The notes under the pieces: generated by a model
What the model saw: the letters and a program-made list of their open reading frames with translations, nothing else
The model's database searches: none
What the model was told of the DNA's origin: nothing
Shown: piece by piece, positions 36,881 through 47,902 of the stretch
Layout: each line of letters opens with the position of its first letter
How positions within the stretch are numbered: the first letter of the stretch is position 1
Program-made: the position numbers and the translations under genes
From: Oscheius tipulae
Lineage: Eukaryota > Nematoda > Chromadorea > Rhabditida > Rhabditidae
NCBI GenBank assembly: GCA_037178975.1
Contig: JASJZH010000005.1
Span: forward strand, 3,286,001-3,350,000
DNA length: 64,000 nucleotides
Direction of reading: 5' to 3'

Positions 36881-38201
36881 ATGAGGCCTGTCACTTGCGT
36901 GAGTTTCCAACTTTTGCTCCCATGAACGTATTCTTTCAGCGAAGCGGAATGTCTCGTCGTCCCACGACCGTCGTCAAGACGGAGCCCCCTGAAGACGATG
37001 ACGTCAAGCCGCCAACTCCTGCCCTCAGTCCCCAGGCACAATCTTTCGATTTGGACAGATCCTTTCTCAGTTGCGCTGTATGCTTGGAAATTCTTCACAA
37101 TCCTGTAAAGTAAGCTCGTCCTTACGCCATTATAAAATAGTTTCAGCGTTAATCCTTGCAACCACAAATTCTGCGGCAGATGTATTTTCCAGTGGCTGGA
37201 CAGAAATGAAGCCTGTCCCAAGTGCAGAAACAAAGTAGAGGATGTCACTGAAGACGGATTCGCCGCCGATATCTGTAAAGAGTTCCTCAGATCCTATCCC
37301 GGTGTGTTCTTAACCTTTAGCTACTGCGTGGACCGATTTCTCGTGTAAAGGAGCATGGCTACAGCTGAAAATGACCTGAACTGATGTCTTTTTTTATGCT
37401 AACAAGGGGCAGGTCTCTTCACAAGATTTTACGTAACTAGTCAAATGTTTAAAGTGAAAAGTGACGAAAAATACATTATACGCAGAAGCATTGTGTCATC
37501 ACAAGCTTCCAGACCACTGCCGCTCCCAGGAAGTCGAGAAAGATGTGGACAAGAATGAGCTCGAGTACCTCGAGAAGCTCGAGGATAGGCTGAACAACCC
37601 GAGGCGTGTTTTCGAATGGGAAATCATGGATCCCGATTTACGAGTTCGTCCTTTAGATCCGGCCACTTACTCCAGGTTTCATTTTCAGTTAACAATTCGC
37701 ATGCCAGCTTCTAGGAAGTTGCGTCTCGTCCCATCCCGTTTTCGTGATCAGCAGTGGAAGGAGCGCATCAGGCGTCTGCGCCAGCAACTCCAGCTCCCGC
37801 CCAGAGCTGTAGCTCCGCCAGCCGGCAGACCGATTCCCGAAACAAATGGTCGCATTATTCCTAATCTTCCGAGTAAGTTTTTGTCAGCAGGCTGCTTGAC
37901 TAGCATGTACTCTTTAGGAAATTCTGACCAAAACCGTTACAATGGTGTTCTGCCGGTTACCGTCAACCGTCGTCTGAGTTACCCGAACCGCGGCCGCATA
38001 GCTTCCCCTCCTCGAAATCTCACCCGTGCCGAAAGATATCAGCGTCGGGAACGTCGTTCTCAGAGAGCCGAGAGAGAAGACTCACCGATCCACGGTATTC
38101 CAGCCCCTTTCTCCCCTTTACCAATCGGCTTTAATGATCTCCTTCGAATGGCCTATGACGAAGAAGACTTTGACAGCGATGATGGCCTTCCTTTCTTCTA
38201 G
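36881..38201 (+). CDS. RING finger protein, probable E3 ubiquitin ligase
   Basis: Five exons: 36881-36898, 36940-37109, 37147-37301, 37486-37872, 37918-38201; 337 aa. A C3HC4 RING is complete: Cys51, Cys54, Cys67, His69, Cys72, Cys75, Cys86, Cys89 (core FLSCAVCLEILHNPV ... CNHKFCGRC ... CPKCRNKV). The RING and the segment after it (EDGFAADICKEFLRSYP) resemble CHFR/RNF8-type ligases, but no FHA domain is seen. The rest is acidic, then Pro/Arg-rich with an acidic tail (EEDFDSDDGLPFF). The first coding exon is only 18 nt (MRPVTC); Met10 (MSRRP) is an alternative start. The last intron (37873-37917, 45 nt) is in frame and stop-free. Chromatin RING proteins are another possibility. Confidence 0.8.
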
Positions 38202-39108
38202 ATTATCCCTTTCCCCCTATTTTCCCCTTGTGTTTTATAGATCTAGACGCTCCCACACCCCATATGTAATTGTGACAAATTATTGTGATTCAGCTCTATT
38301 TTCAGAACATTGACATTCTCATTGGCTCTTTTTTTGCGAAATTCTCCACCCTTATTGTGAACAAAACCTAATAAATACTGGACTTTGTGGCTTTTCATAC
38401 CGAATCTGGGGTTCTTTGCCACTGAATTTCCTGCAAATTGCAATTATGGTGGGAATGCTGTTATAAAATGGAAAGGGTTTGTGGAATTAACGCAGAAAAT
38501 ACATAAGCTTACAATTAGATAATATGCGCTTTCATAGAGATAATACACAACCGCCTTAGGCTCGCTCTGATAGCGTATTTGAATATACAACATGACTACG
38601 TTGAATAATCGGAAAGTTTTTTTTTTTTAGAAAAAGGGAAAGCTTTGTCTGGTTGGCTGAGTATTCAACATAGCCATGTTGACGCTTGTCCCGTCACGTT
38701 CGAATAAAGGATAGTGTTCCCAGCTTTGCTGAACAGATTATATGTCGCTGCTTATTGAGAGAACTTGTGAAAAGTATCGTTTGAAGAGCGTAAAATGACA
38801 AAATACAAACTCTTGTCTTGAATTACTGGATAACGACATTATGTTTCCACATATTGTTCATTTTCATCGATACGCGCATTTGAATGGCTCGGAACTATTG
38901 TAAATGTATCGAGATGTTTATCCCTATGGAGGTTTTGACATTTTACTCGTTCAGTGCCGCGTACGCAATCTGCCGTCGTTGGTAAACGGCGGAAAGTTGA
39001 AATTTTAAACCAGAAACTTGTGAAATTCTACCTTCTTCCACTCTTTGCCCAAGAAATACGAGTACATTTCCAGATCGGGTACATGAGACTGACAGCCGGC
39101 GACTTGTC
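38202..39108. other. Spacer with imperfect inverted repeat
   Basis: AACATGACTACGTTGAATA (38589-38607) and TATTCAACATAGCCATGTT (38662-38680) pair at 17 of 19 positions. The spacer between them holds a T10 run. This could be a remnant of a small inverted-repeat transposon. No gene seen. Confidence 0.5.
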
Positions 39109-42100
39109 ATGGCTCTTCTCAACAAGGTTTGCTCCACATTCGTTAATTTTAAGTCTCCTCTTCCAGTTAATGTACTATGGAATCCGTTCTGTCCCCGGAG
39201 ATAGCAAGGACAAGATCTACATCGAGTTCGAGAGTCCCCTGACGATCATCTGGGGCCCGAATGGCAGCGGGAAGACAACTCTTATCGAGGCCCTGAAGTT
39301 TGTAACAGCGAACGAAGCTCCTCCTGGTGATAAACAGGCATTTGTTCACAATTTGAAGGTGATTTGCGCAACAAAATATACTATAATCGTCATTTAGCTG
39401 GCCCGAAGCCAGCGCGTCGACTCGCTGATCATGCTGGAATTCACGTCGGAGAAGAAGAAACGAGTGACGGTGACAAAGCGATTCAACGCTGCCGCGACAA
39501 CAAAGAACAAGGCCGGCCTGCAGTTCAAATCGGACGAGAGTACCATTAACATCCATGATGAACAGGGCAAAGTCCGTTCCGTCTCGAGCAAGAATGCCGA
39601 CTTCCAAGCCGAAGTTCTCAGCCATCTCGGCGTGCCAGCTGCCATTCTCAGCAACGTCATCTTTTGTCATCAGGAGGACTCCTGTTGGTATTTTTCCCTC
39701 AGGTTTGGCTCCAAATATCAATTTTAGGCCATTGAGTGAGCCAAAGGAACTCAAGGTCCGTTTCGACAAGATCTTTCAGCTGCAGAAGTTCACAAAGGCT
39801 ATCGATCAGGCTAAGAAGATCCGTAAGGATCAGGCTATGAAGCTGAAGCTTTACAAATCTGAGGCCGACCATCATGCTCTTCTCTTGATGAACAAGGGTC
39901 GGGCTCTGAAGGCCAAGAATGAGACCAAGGAGGTCTACATTGAGAGTCAGAGGACTCTCGAGAAGCTGGCCGAGTCGATTGCCGCAAAGACAGTAGAGGT
40001 GGAGAGAATGGAGGCGGAGATCAAGGAATGCGAGAAGCAGCAGAGACAACGAGGTCTTTTGGGCGTTTTCTTTCGAAAATAGTCTGGAAAGTTCAGACAT
40101 TCTACATACGCAACTGGCCATTCATCGCAGAACACTCGAGAGCATCGAAGCTCAGGACATCGAGCACTTTCCCGGCAGTATGGAGGAGCTCGAGGAGCAG
40201 AAGAAGCAGGTTCAACAGCAGCTTGACAACGAGGAACAGCACGATGCGGCCCGGATTCTTCGCGAGATCAAATGGAATCTGGAGCAGAAGCAGAAGGAGC
40301 GCGAAAGATGTCAGCAGCAGCTGAATGAGGCCATTCGTCGCAAGGACAACCACGATCAGATGATGGTCGAATTCTCCGAGATGCAGCAGAACATCGTCCA
40401 GCGATTTTCCTTCGTGGCTGAGGAAATTGGAGTGGCTAATCTCGTTGAAGGAATCCCACATCTTGTCGGTCAGAGAAGACAGCTCCTGGAGGAGGCCAAG
40501 GTTTTTTGTTATCATTTTTCTGGCTAAAACGACTCAGAGATCAAATATGCAGACTAGAAGGAACCTCCAGCAACAGTACGAAGAGGCCACCAACGCTCTC
40601 ACACATGTCCAGGCCGATCTACGTTTCGCACAGAAAAACCAGGAAAAGGTCACCGAGGAAGTGGCTGCAGTTGAACGAAAACTCGCGATGGCTGCGAAAT
40701 TGCTCAGAGGGTATGCTTTTTTTGTCGTATTTGAGTAATGGATAATTTAGGGAAAATGTATACATTAAGTTGATGCCGGAAGAGATCAAGGCTGAGCAGG
40801 CGAGAATCGCCCAGGAGTTGAAGAGAGCTCGCAAGGAGCTCGCTCCTCTTGACACGAAAGCTGTGAGTTTTTAGTCGAGTCTACCATCTACTGATCGGAT
40901 CAATTGATGCCGCTTTGTATGGTGAAGCTGTGAAGCAGTCACAGCTGATTGCATGGTTGTATCTTGGCCTGTTTTGTGAAGAGCTTGCTCGTTTCTTGTC
41001 ATTGTCTGTGCCTAACTATCCTGTCCATGTCAAAGAGTCGTTGTGAACAACTAGCAGTCGAATTCCCGCTCTCCTCCAAACTGTTCTTATTATTGGTACC
41101 ACGTCTTTATAGCTTGTTCAGTAACAGAATTCTGTTACGAAACACTCTAATTAGGTGCATTGTTTGTATTGACTACAGTAATTAGCAACTTTCTGTACCA
41201 AGTTCAAAATCTCGTCCGTGTATCATTATAGAAACAGCCATTCTTGTAACATCCTAACCTGTGTTGTATACTAATATTTTGGCTTATCTGGACAGACACC
41301 AGAATATCACTTGACGTCACTCTTTTCCAGGATTTATACGAGACGTGGATCGCCGAAGCGACGGAGAAGAGCTGCTGTCCGCTGTGCGAGCGAAAATTCG
41401 CCGAGCAGAACGGATCCGAATGTCTCGTACAGAAGCTGAACGAGATGACCCTTCTGCTCCCTGACGATATGTCGAGGCTAACTCAGCAAGTCACCAAGCT
41501 CGAGCTCAAAGAGGGTATCCTAGCAGCTGCATTGAAGGATGCGGAGCGCCTTGTGTGCGTTCATTTCTCCATTTGTCGATTGCTTACGTATTTTCAGCAG
41601 TCTCCAGCCGTCTCTCCACGATCTGGCAGAAAAACTCATACAGAAGAGGGAGCAGCTTCCTGAACTGGAGCAGGCTGTTCAGGTAGGATCTTTTCTTGAT
41701 TTCCTTCAAAATCTCAGTAACGTAGGCTCGTAAAAAGCGTCGAGAAGACGGAGAAGAGGACATTTTGGGCAAGGAACGCGGCGGTGAGGGCGAGCTGAAA
41801 GAGCTGGAAATGGCCCACCGAAATTTGATGAGTCTGAAGAAGAGAGCCGAACAGATCTTCACTCCTGAGCAACAGGTAGCTTTCCACAAGGTCATAAATG
41901 AGCAAAAAATCTAGATGGAGCAACTTCGAAACCAACAGAAACGTCTCGAGGCCGAGTACAACGACTGCCTTGTCCAGCAGAGCAACGCTGATAACAGCAA
42001 TAGTCGCTACGCCAAGATTGTCAGTTTTTGTATAATTTGAAGCAAAGAGACGGTTCAGAAGGAGCGCAAAAAGTACATTGATCGCCAGATCGAACTTCTG

Positions 42101-43570
42101 GAGATCACCAAACGTATTGACAGCATCCAGGTCGAACTTGGAACCCTGAATGTCCCGGGAGAGCAAGATAGCAAGTACATGCAAATGGAACTTCAGGCAA
42201 TTTAGCATAATTTTCAATTCAATAAGACTTGCAGAAAAAGACGAGCAGCCTGAACCAGGACGCGATGGTCAAGTCGAAGCTGGAGGGACAGATGGTCGAG
42301 ATCAAGAGAAAGAACCAGCAAGTGAGGAAGGATCTCGAGGACGATGCGATGAAGAACGCCGAGATGACGTTCAGAAACACTCTGGTCAACAAGGCCGTTT
42401 GTGAGAAGATCATGGAGGTTGGTCTTTCATCTTCTTGATTGAAATCAGTCACAAAATGTATCAGGATCTGGACAGCTTTGTGACCGTACTCGATCAGAGC
42501 ATCCTCAAGTTCCACAAGGACAAGATGACGGCCATCAACGTGATTCTGGACGATCTGTGGCGCAAGGTCTACAACGGTGTCGATATTGAGACGATTAGGA
42601 TCAAGACGGAGAAGAACGAGGGTGCGGACAAGCGAGCCTCTTACGACTACATGGTCATGATGGTCTTGGAAGGAGGAGTCGAGGTCGGAATGAGAGATCG
42701 CTGCTCGGCTGGACAAAAGGTAGTGCTTTTGCGGCTAGAACTTGGGGTTTCTTCTCCATTTCTCTCCTTTCTTTTCTTCCTTGTACCGTATGCTTTGAAT
42801 TTTTTTTCGTCGAAAAGCACATAATCGCTACGATTTTAGTACTAGCAGGCAAACGCAAGCGAATGAGCAAGTGCTCAATCGTTTTACCGCCTTCTTTCGA
42901 CACTAGCTTAGCTCTTCTGGCAACTCGAAGCAATAAGCTTGAGCTCACAGTATTTCCTTTACTCTGAAAAACTGAAAATTCTTCATATCTCGTTTGAACA
43001 GGATTGCATCGAAAGGGACTTAGCCAGCTAGCTGGCGGTACTAACAGAGAATATCGCATGAGCGGATAGGTCAAAATTTGGTAAGTAATAATTGTGACCC
43101 GTGGAAGGTAGGGAGGGTCAAGTCTCATTAAGAGGTCGCGGGTTCAGGCCAGGACCCTAAAAAGCACAAGTTCCATTTCAGATGCTGGCCTCTCTGTTGA
43201 TCCGAATCGCCCTGGCCGACGTCTTCGCCAAGACCTGCTCCATCATCACTCTCGACGAGCCCACGACCAATCTCGACACTGCCAAAGTACCCTTTTTGTC
43301 TCTTTTATTAGACGTAAATCCCCTACTCAGATCGAGCAGATGTCGGCCATGCTGAACACTCTGATTGCCACACGTCGAGCCGACGATCGCCAGGGCAATG
43401 TTCAGGGAAAACAGTTCCAGATGGTTGTGATCACTCACGATGAGCGTCTCGTGAACGCCCTGAAGCTCGGCTGTCGTCCCGGACGCACTTTCCGCATCTC
43501 GAAGGATCCGCTCTCCGGGAAGTCTCATCTCGACGCCTATGACTACGCCGGTAACATCGTTGAAGCCTAA
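39109..43570 (+). CDS. rad-50: RAD50 DNA double-strand-break repair ATPase, short-coil form
   Basis: SMC-like subunit of the MRE11-RAD50 complex, nuclear. Sixteen exons (39109-39126, 39167-39358, 39398-39687, 39728-40053, 40097-40500, 40538-40710, 40751-40862, 41331-41554, 41598-41682, 41726-41875, 41915-42019, 42059-42196, 42235-42417, 42465-42719, 43182-43286, 43331-43570) keep frame: 999 aa, against about 1300 usually. Walker A GPNGSGKTT (Lys42), Q-loop region NVIFCHQEDS, zinc hook CPLC (Cys521/Cys524), signature RCSAGQK (about 880-885), Walker B SIITLDEP (Asp910-Glu911), His switch VVITHDE. ATPase ends and hook are intact; both coiled-coil arms are shorter than in human RAD50. The intron after 42196 uses a GC donor (CAG|GCAATT). 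Introns 7 and 14 are about 465 nt each. Confidence 0.93.
41139..41226 (-). repeat. Dispersed repeat, copy 2
   Basis: Inside the 468-nt RAD50 intron before the hook exon. Reverse complement of the repeat at 2075-2154. An AATTCTGTTAC extension to the left is self-complementary (GTAACAGAATTCTGTTAC, 41121-41138), as at the end or centre of a small element. Confidence 0.6.
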
Positions 43571-44167
43571 AAATTGTTCTGTACATTCCTATTCATTATA
43601 TCGGTCTCTTTTCCCTTTCCCGCGTGACAAATAGTATCCTCCCTGTAAATTTTATCAGATTTCTTCATGATTTTGCATTTTGCTCATAAATTTTTCTTGT
43701 TTATCTGTTAGTTTTCCTCGAAAAGTGTTTCTGTGAACAGTTTGATCTCTTTCTCTCATTTTCCGATGATTTCTGACTTTCTGATGAATATTTGACTCGT
43801 GTTCGTGTTGTCAAGTCGCTGTTGCCTTTCTCATTTGTCGACCTAAGGTGATGATGAGCTGTATGTATTATTTTCTGCGTTCCTGCCATCAATTTAAAAA
43901 TTCTCATCCGGAGAGGTTCAGAATACTACCTTTCAGAAGAATCCTTTCTCTCGCTGATTTTACTTGTCGCTGATTCGGATTATTTTTTTGTTGGCTGCGA
44001 AAAAGCGTGGTACGAACGTTTGTAGCGCCGCAAACATGCCCGTTAATTATTCCGGCCGTCAGCTGGAGCGCAGTACGCAGCTCCTTATTGTCATTCGAAT
44101 TTCTTTGCAATTCTTTCGTTCCTCCTCTTATTTCTAGTTTATTTTCATCTCAATATCTTGTTTCAGA
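43571..44167. other. Spacer between RAD50 and PLAA
   Basis: Both neighbours are on the plus strand. The spacer ends in TTGTTTCAG directly before the PLAA start codon, which would serve as a trans-splice acceptor. At nearly 600 nt it is wider than a typical nematode operon gap. No gene seen. Confidence 0.5.
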
Positions 44168-47142
44168 ATGACAGACGTCGATATGTCTGAGACTGGCGAC
44201 GAATTCCATCTGTGCAGCGTCTTCGAAGCCCTGAAGTCGGACATCAAGGGAGTCGAGGTGACCAGCAGCAACGAGATCATCGTGGCTGGTCGTGAGGAGA
44301 AAATCAAGTTTTTTGCTAGGAGGTAAGGTCTTTGGTATGTTCTTTGACAACACGATTCAGACGTGGTGAATATACAATGTACAAAGAGATTCCGCAGCCG
44401 GCTGGACTGATCGTCAATTCGCTAGCCTACTACGAGGAAGGCGGAGAATGGCTGCTCTTCGCTGGCAGGAAAGATGGATCCATCATCGTCTACAACAATC
44501 AAGGACAGGTCACCTCGTTGAACCATCACAAAATGAACGGTTTGTTCATTTTCCTTTTTATTTCAACAAGAACATTTCAGTCAGCTGTTTGCACGTAGAC
44601 AAGACCAACAAGAAGCTGCTCTCGGGCTCTTGGGACAGCAGCGTGATTATCTGGCCGATTGCATACCTCACCGAGCCCAACATAACGGCTCTTCTTCTTA
44701 CCGGCCACACGCTGTCAGTCTGGGCGCTCGAGGCCTTCGAAAAGCGTCCCGGAATCTCTCTCTCGGCCAGTGCTGACAAGACGATCAAGCTTTGGGAAGA
44801 TGACAAGTGTGTTCGCACTTACAAAGGCAAGTTTTGAGCCAGACATTCATTCCAAACATCTGATTTAGGTCACACGGACGTGGTTAGATGCCTGCAGATC
44901 GTCTCAAATGACACCTTCATCTCCGCAGCCAACGATTCCACGTACCGCGTCTGGCACATTGATTCCTCAGAAGCCTTGACCATCTTCCCATCGCATATGG
45001 AAGACTTCATCTTCAGCATTTCTCTCGTCGGCGAGCATCTGGTCTCCTGTGGCGACACGGGTTTCATCGAGATTTGGAAGGTGGAAAGGTCGGACAGTGG
45101 AGAGGAGTGAGTTCCTTCCATCTGCTCCTTTTTGAACAAAGCTTTCAGTCTGAAGCACAAACAGGTGATCAAGAGCCCGGCCAGCACGCACTGGTCTTCC
45201 CGGCCTATCAGCGAAAACGAATTTGTCATTGGAGGCAGTGACGGACGTGTCTATACCTATTCGACGGACCCGGAGAAGAAGGCCTCGGCCGATGTCCAGC
45301 ACGCGATCAGTGATTTGCTCTCGGAGAAGATGGCTGCTGAGATTATGCGTAAGGATCAGGAGAAGAAGGAGGAGATTGTCATCAAGGTCGCTCTGGACGA
45401 GGGTGCTCCGAATCTCGAGCTGCGCTATCAGAAGGGCGCCGATCCGTCCATCGCTGCCGAGAATTTCATCCAGGTACGGGCTGTCCTTTACTTTGCTATT
45501 TTGCACAGTTTTTCCAATAATATGCTCGATTCAGGCCAATAACCTGCCGATTTCCTACCTGAACGAGATTACGGACTATATCGTGGCCAACATCCCGGAG
45601 GCCCGACAGGCCCAGAACCGCAAGTTCAAGAAGCAGCCGACGCAAAAGATTGTCGTCGATGGCGAATCGTACGATTTCGCCATGGACGTGACGATTGAAA
45701 ATAAGACGATGAAGATGCCATTCAATATGGGCGAGGAACCCGATATGGTCGCCTTCCGTTTCTGCGAGAAACAAAATATACCTATAAAATATGCTCCAAA
45801 GGTGCCTGCTCCATTTTCGTCAACTAATTGTTGTCTTTAGTTTGCCGAGCTGGTCAGGAAGGACCTTCAGGGAGTCTCTAGCCGAAGTGCTGCCGATTTC
45901 TACGATCCGTTTACGGGAAGTGGAAGATATGTGCCCGGAGAGGCGACCAGTAATGCAGGAGGAGCTGATCCTCTGACCGGCAGTGGCCGATACATTCCGA
46001 CGGCTCCGTCCGGCACAGCCTCCTCAGGAATGGGAGATCCGTTCACCAGTGGTGGCAGGTATACTTCTGACCCAAATTTCTTAAACTAGCCACGTTTTTC
46101 AGATACATTCCGGGCAGTGCAGACACAAATCTCATCCCGAATGCCTCTCGTCCGACGGACAAACTGCGTCCACGCTGCGAATTCGTCCCAATGGCCAATT
46201 TCTACAGTTTCGGGGTCGAAGGCGCGAATCCGAAGGCCTTGGCCAAGTTGAAAGAGGCCAATGAGCAGCAGACTGGCACCAAGATGAATCCGGACCAGCT
46301 GGGCGCTATGGAAAAGTTGCTCGGAGCCCAGCCGGGTAGCCTTGAGACCGGAGAAATTGAAAAGTCGGCTCTCGAACTCGGTCTGATGTGGCCTTTCGAG
46401 CATATCCAGATGGTCATCGATCTGCTGCGTTGTGCTCTTCTGCATCGCGACCTGAACGAGTACTTCTGCTCGGCGAAAGTCAGTTCGTGCTCCTCAAAAA
46501 ATGACAATTTTAGAGCAAAGGACCGGCAACTCGGGCCCGCATCTTCGAAATCCTCGTCAGTAATCCGCCCACGGTGGTCAAAGTGTTCGCCTGTCGAGCC
46601 ATCTCCAACGCCTTTGCACATCAGACCGGACGCGAAATGATGGCCCCGGACTCGCCAGATTTCAGTCAGCTAATTGCTCAAGTCGTCGCCTGTTTCAATG
46701 TCAGCTCTTCGGAGACGGGAGGCAGGCATCTACAGGCAAGATTCCAATATTTTTGGTCACAATCTGTTATTTTTAGCTAGCTGCAGCCTCGGCCCTGGCC
46801 AATTGGAGCCTGCTTCTGCTCCAAAGATCTCAGAAAATAGCCGAGCTTGGTCCTCGAGAAGACGTTCTCCGGGCCATTGTTGCCGGACTCGAGCCAGTTT
46901 TGTCCTATGGCAGTCATGACGAGACTGCCATGATTCGAATGCTGCAAGCGGTTGTCACACTGATGTGGGGAGATAAACAAGTCATTCTGGTGATTTTTTA
47001 GGGATTGGCTCTCACTACAGTCTCGTTTTAGACTGCCAAAAACCGAAACATCATCGCTATTGTTAACAAACTGAAGGATTCGATCACGGATGAGGCTGGA
47101 AAGAATGTCGCTCGCTGTGTTGTGGAAATGGTCTACGTCTAG
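44168..47142 (+). CDS. ufd-3: PLAA / UFD3 ubiquitin-binding protein
   Basis: Partner of the Cdc48/p97 ATPase in ubiquitin turnover and trafficking. Eleven exons: 44168-44322, 44361-44539, 44581-44826, 44869-45106, 45149-45473, 45535-45801, 45841-46058, 46103-46478, 46514-46735, 46777-46989, 47032-47142; 849 aa. N-terminal WD40 propeller (LLFAGRKDGSIIVY, LLSGSWDSSVIIW, ISLSASADKTIKLWE, GHTDVVRCL), a PFU domain (about 400-480, QKIVVDGESYDFAMDVT), a Gly-rich linker with repeated DPFTGSGRY/DPLTGSGRY/DPFTSGGRY, and a C-terminal PUL domain (ALELGLMWPFEHIQMVIDLL to the end). Two introns use GC donors (44827 AAAG|GCAAGT, 46736 CAG|GCAAGA), required to keep frame. The start follows TTTCAG by one base. 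Confidence 0.95.
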
Positions 47143-47383
47143 TTTCATTGTTAAAGTCGTGCGTCTTTTCGGGTTATCAGCTATGGGCCGGTTTGCTTTG
47201 TCCGGTCTTCTAATGAACGTTTTATGAGAGTTCGTTGCAGTTTCAGGTATCTTGTGATGTCAAGAAGATATCGATGATTTTGAGAGGAACTCGTCGAATC
47301 TATTAGACAAAAAACATTGACTTCTACGTAAAATATTTATTGTACGCGATCAAAGTTTTACATGCTACCGAATTGATTCTGCC

Positions 47384-47902
47384 TGCTTGAGGGTCTTACT
47401 TTTTTATGGGAAAAGATTTCCAGATCAGTCTTCCAATCCATCGTCGTCTTCAGCGGTGACCAAAGCCTTCTTTCTTTTTCTTTCGACTTATCTTATCCAC
47501 TTGGGCATCGCGTCGGCTCTCTCGGCTCCGCCCACGAGTCCAACGTCATCGCGACAGCCACCCATCGTCATTTCGTCTCCTACAGCGTCCATGACGGTCG
47601 TCTTCTGTGCCGGCTGTCTGTCCTTTCCCCAATGACCAAATTCCATACCCTTGTACGGCATGGGTCCGTAGAATATTTTGCGATACATAGACATGGTTCT
47701 CGGCCTAGGAGTCGGGGCAAAGACGGCTTGAGAGATGCCTGCTTCCTTTCGGCTAGCTCGTCGAGGCGGTGGATGCCCTCTCAACGAGCAAAGGAAGTAG
47801 CTTCTACATCGGAAGCTCGCCCAGTCTTCCTCAATGCCTCGACGTCTTCCAGAGTTTCCTTTTTGTTTTCCGAGGACTTTTTCATCGTCAGTGATGTTCA
47901 CC
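47384..47902 (-). pseudogene. Host-locus remnant cut by the LINE (unknown product)
   Basis: On the minus strand, frames with coding-like composition run away from the LINE left edge: VNITDDEKVLGKQ in one frame, ETLEDVEALRKTG and HRLDELAERKQAS in a second (broken by a TGA), TMSMYRKIFYGPMPYKG in the first, and KALVTAEDDDGLED* in another. With the LINE removed, the flanks join as QYLKKVNITDDEKVL in one open frame. I do not recognise the protein. It may be a spliced gene whose introns I cannot place, or a decaying one. Confidence 0.35.
47892..47902. repeat. Target-site duplication of the LINE, left
   Basis: TGATGTTCACC, identical to 51050-51060. It sits directly against the inverted reverse-transcriptase end of the element. 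Confidence 0.85.

Noticed and set aside
43081..43160. Possible tRNA in the RAD50 intron (GGTTCAGGCC near 43141)
   Set aside because: Only a weak B box; no matching A box or cloverleaf could be drawn.
43571..44167. RAD50-PLAA operon
   Set aside because: The gap is about 600 nt, wider than usual for nematode operons, and no U-rich or SL2-specific evidence is visible; only the TTTCAG before PLAA hints at trans-splicing.
47387..47635. 82-codon plus-strand frame with a signal-peptide-like start
   Set aside because: It is antisense to better minus-strand frames of the LINE-interrupted locus and its composition follows from them.
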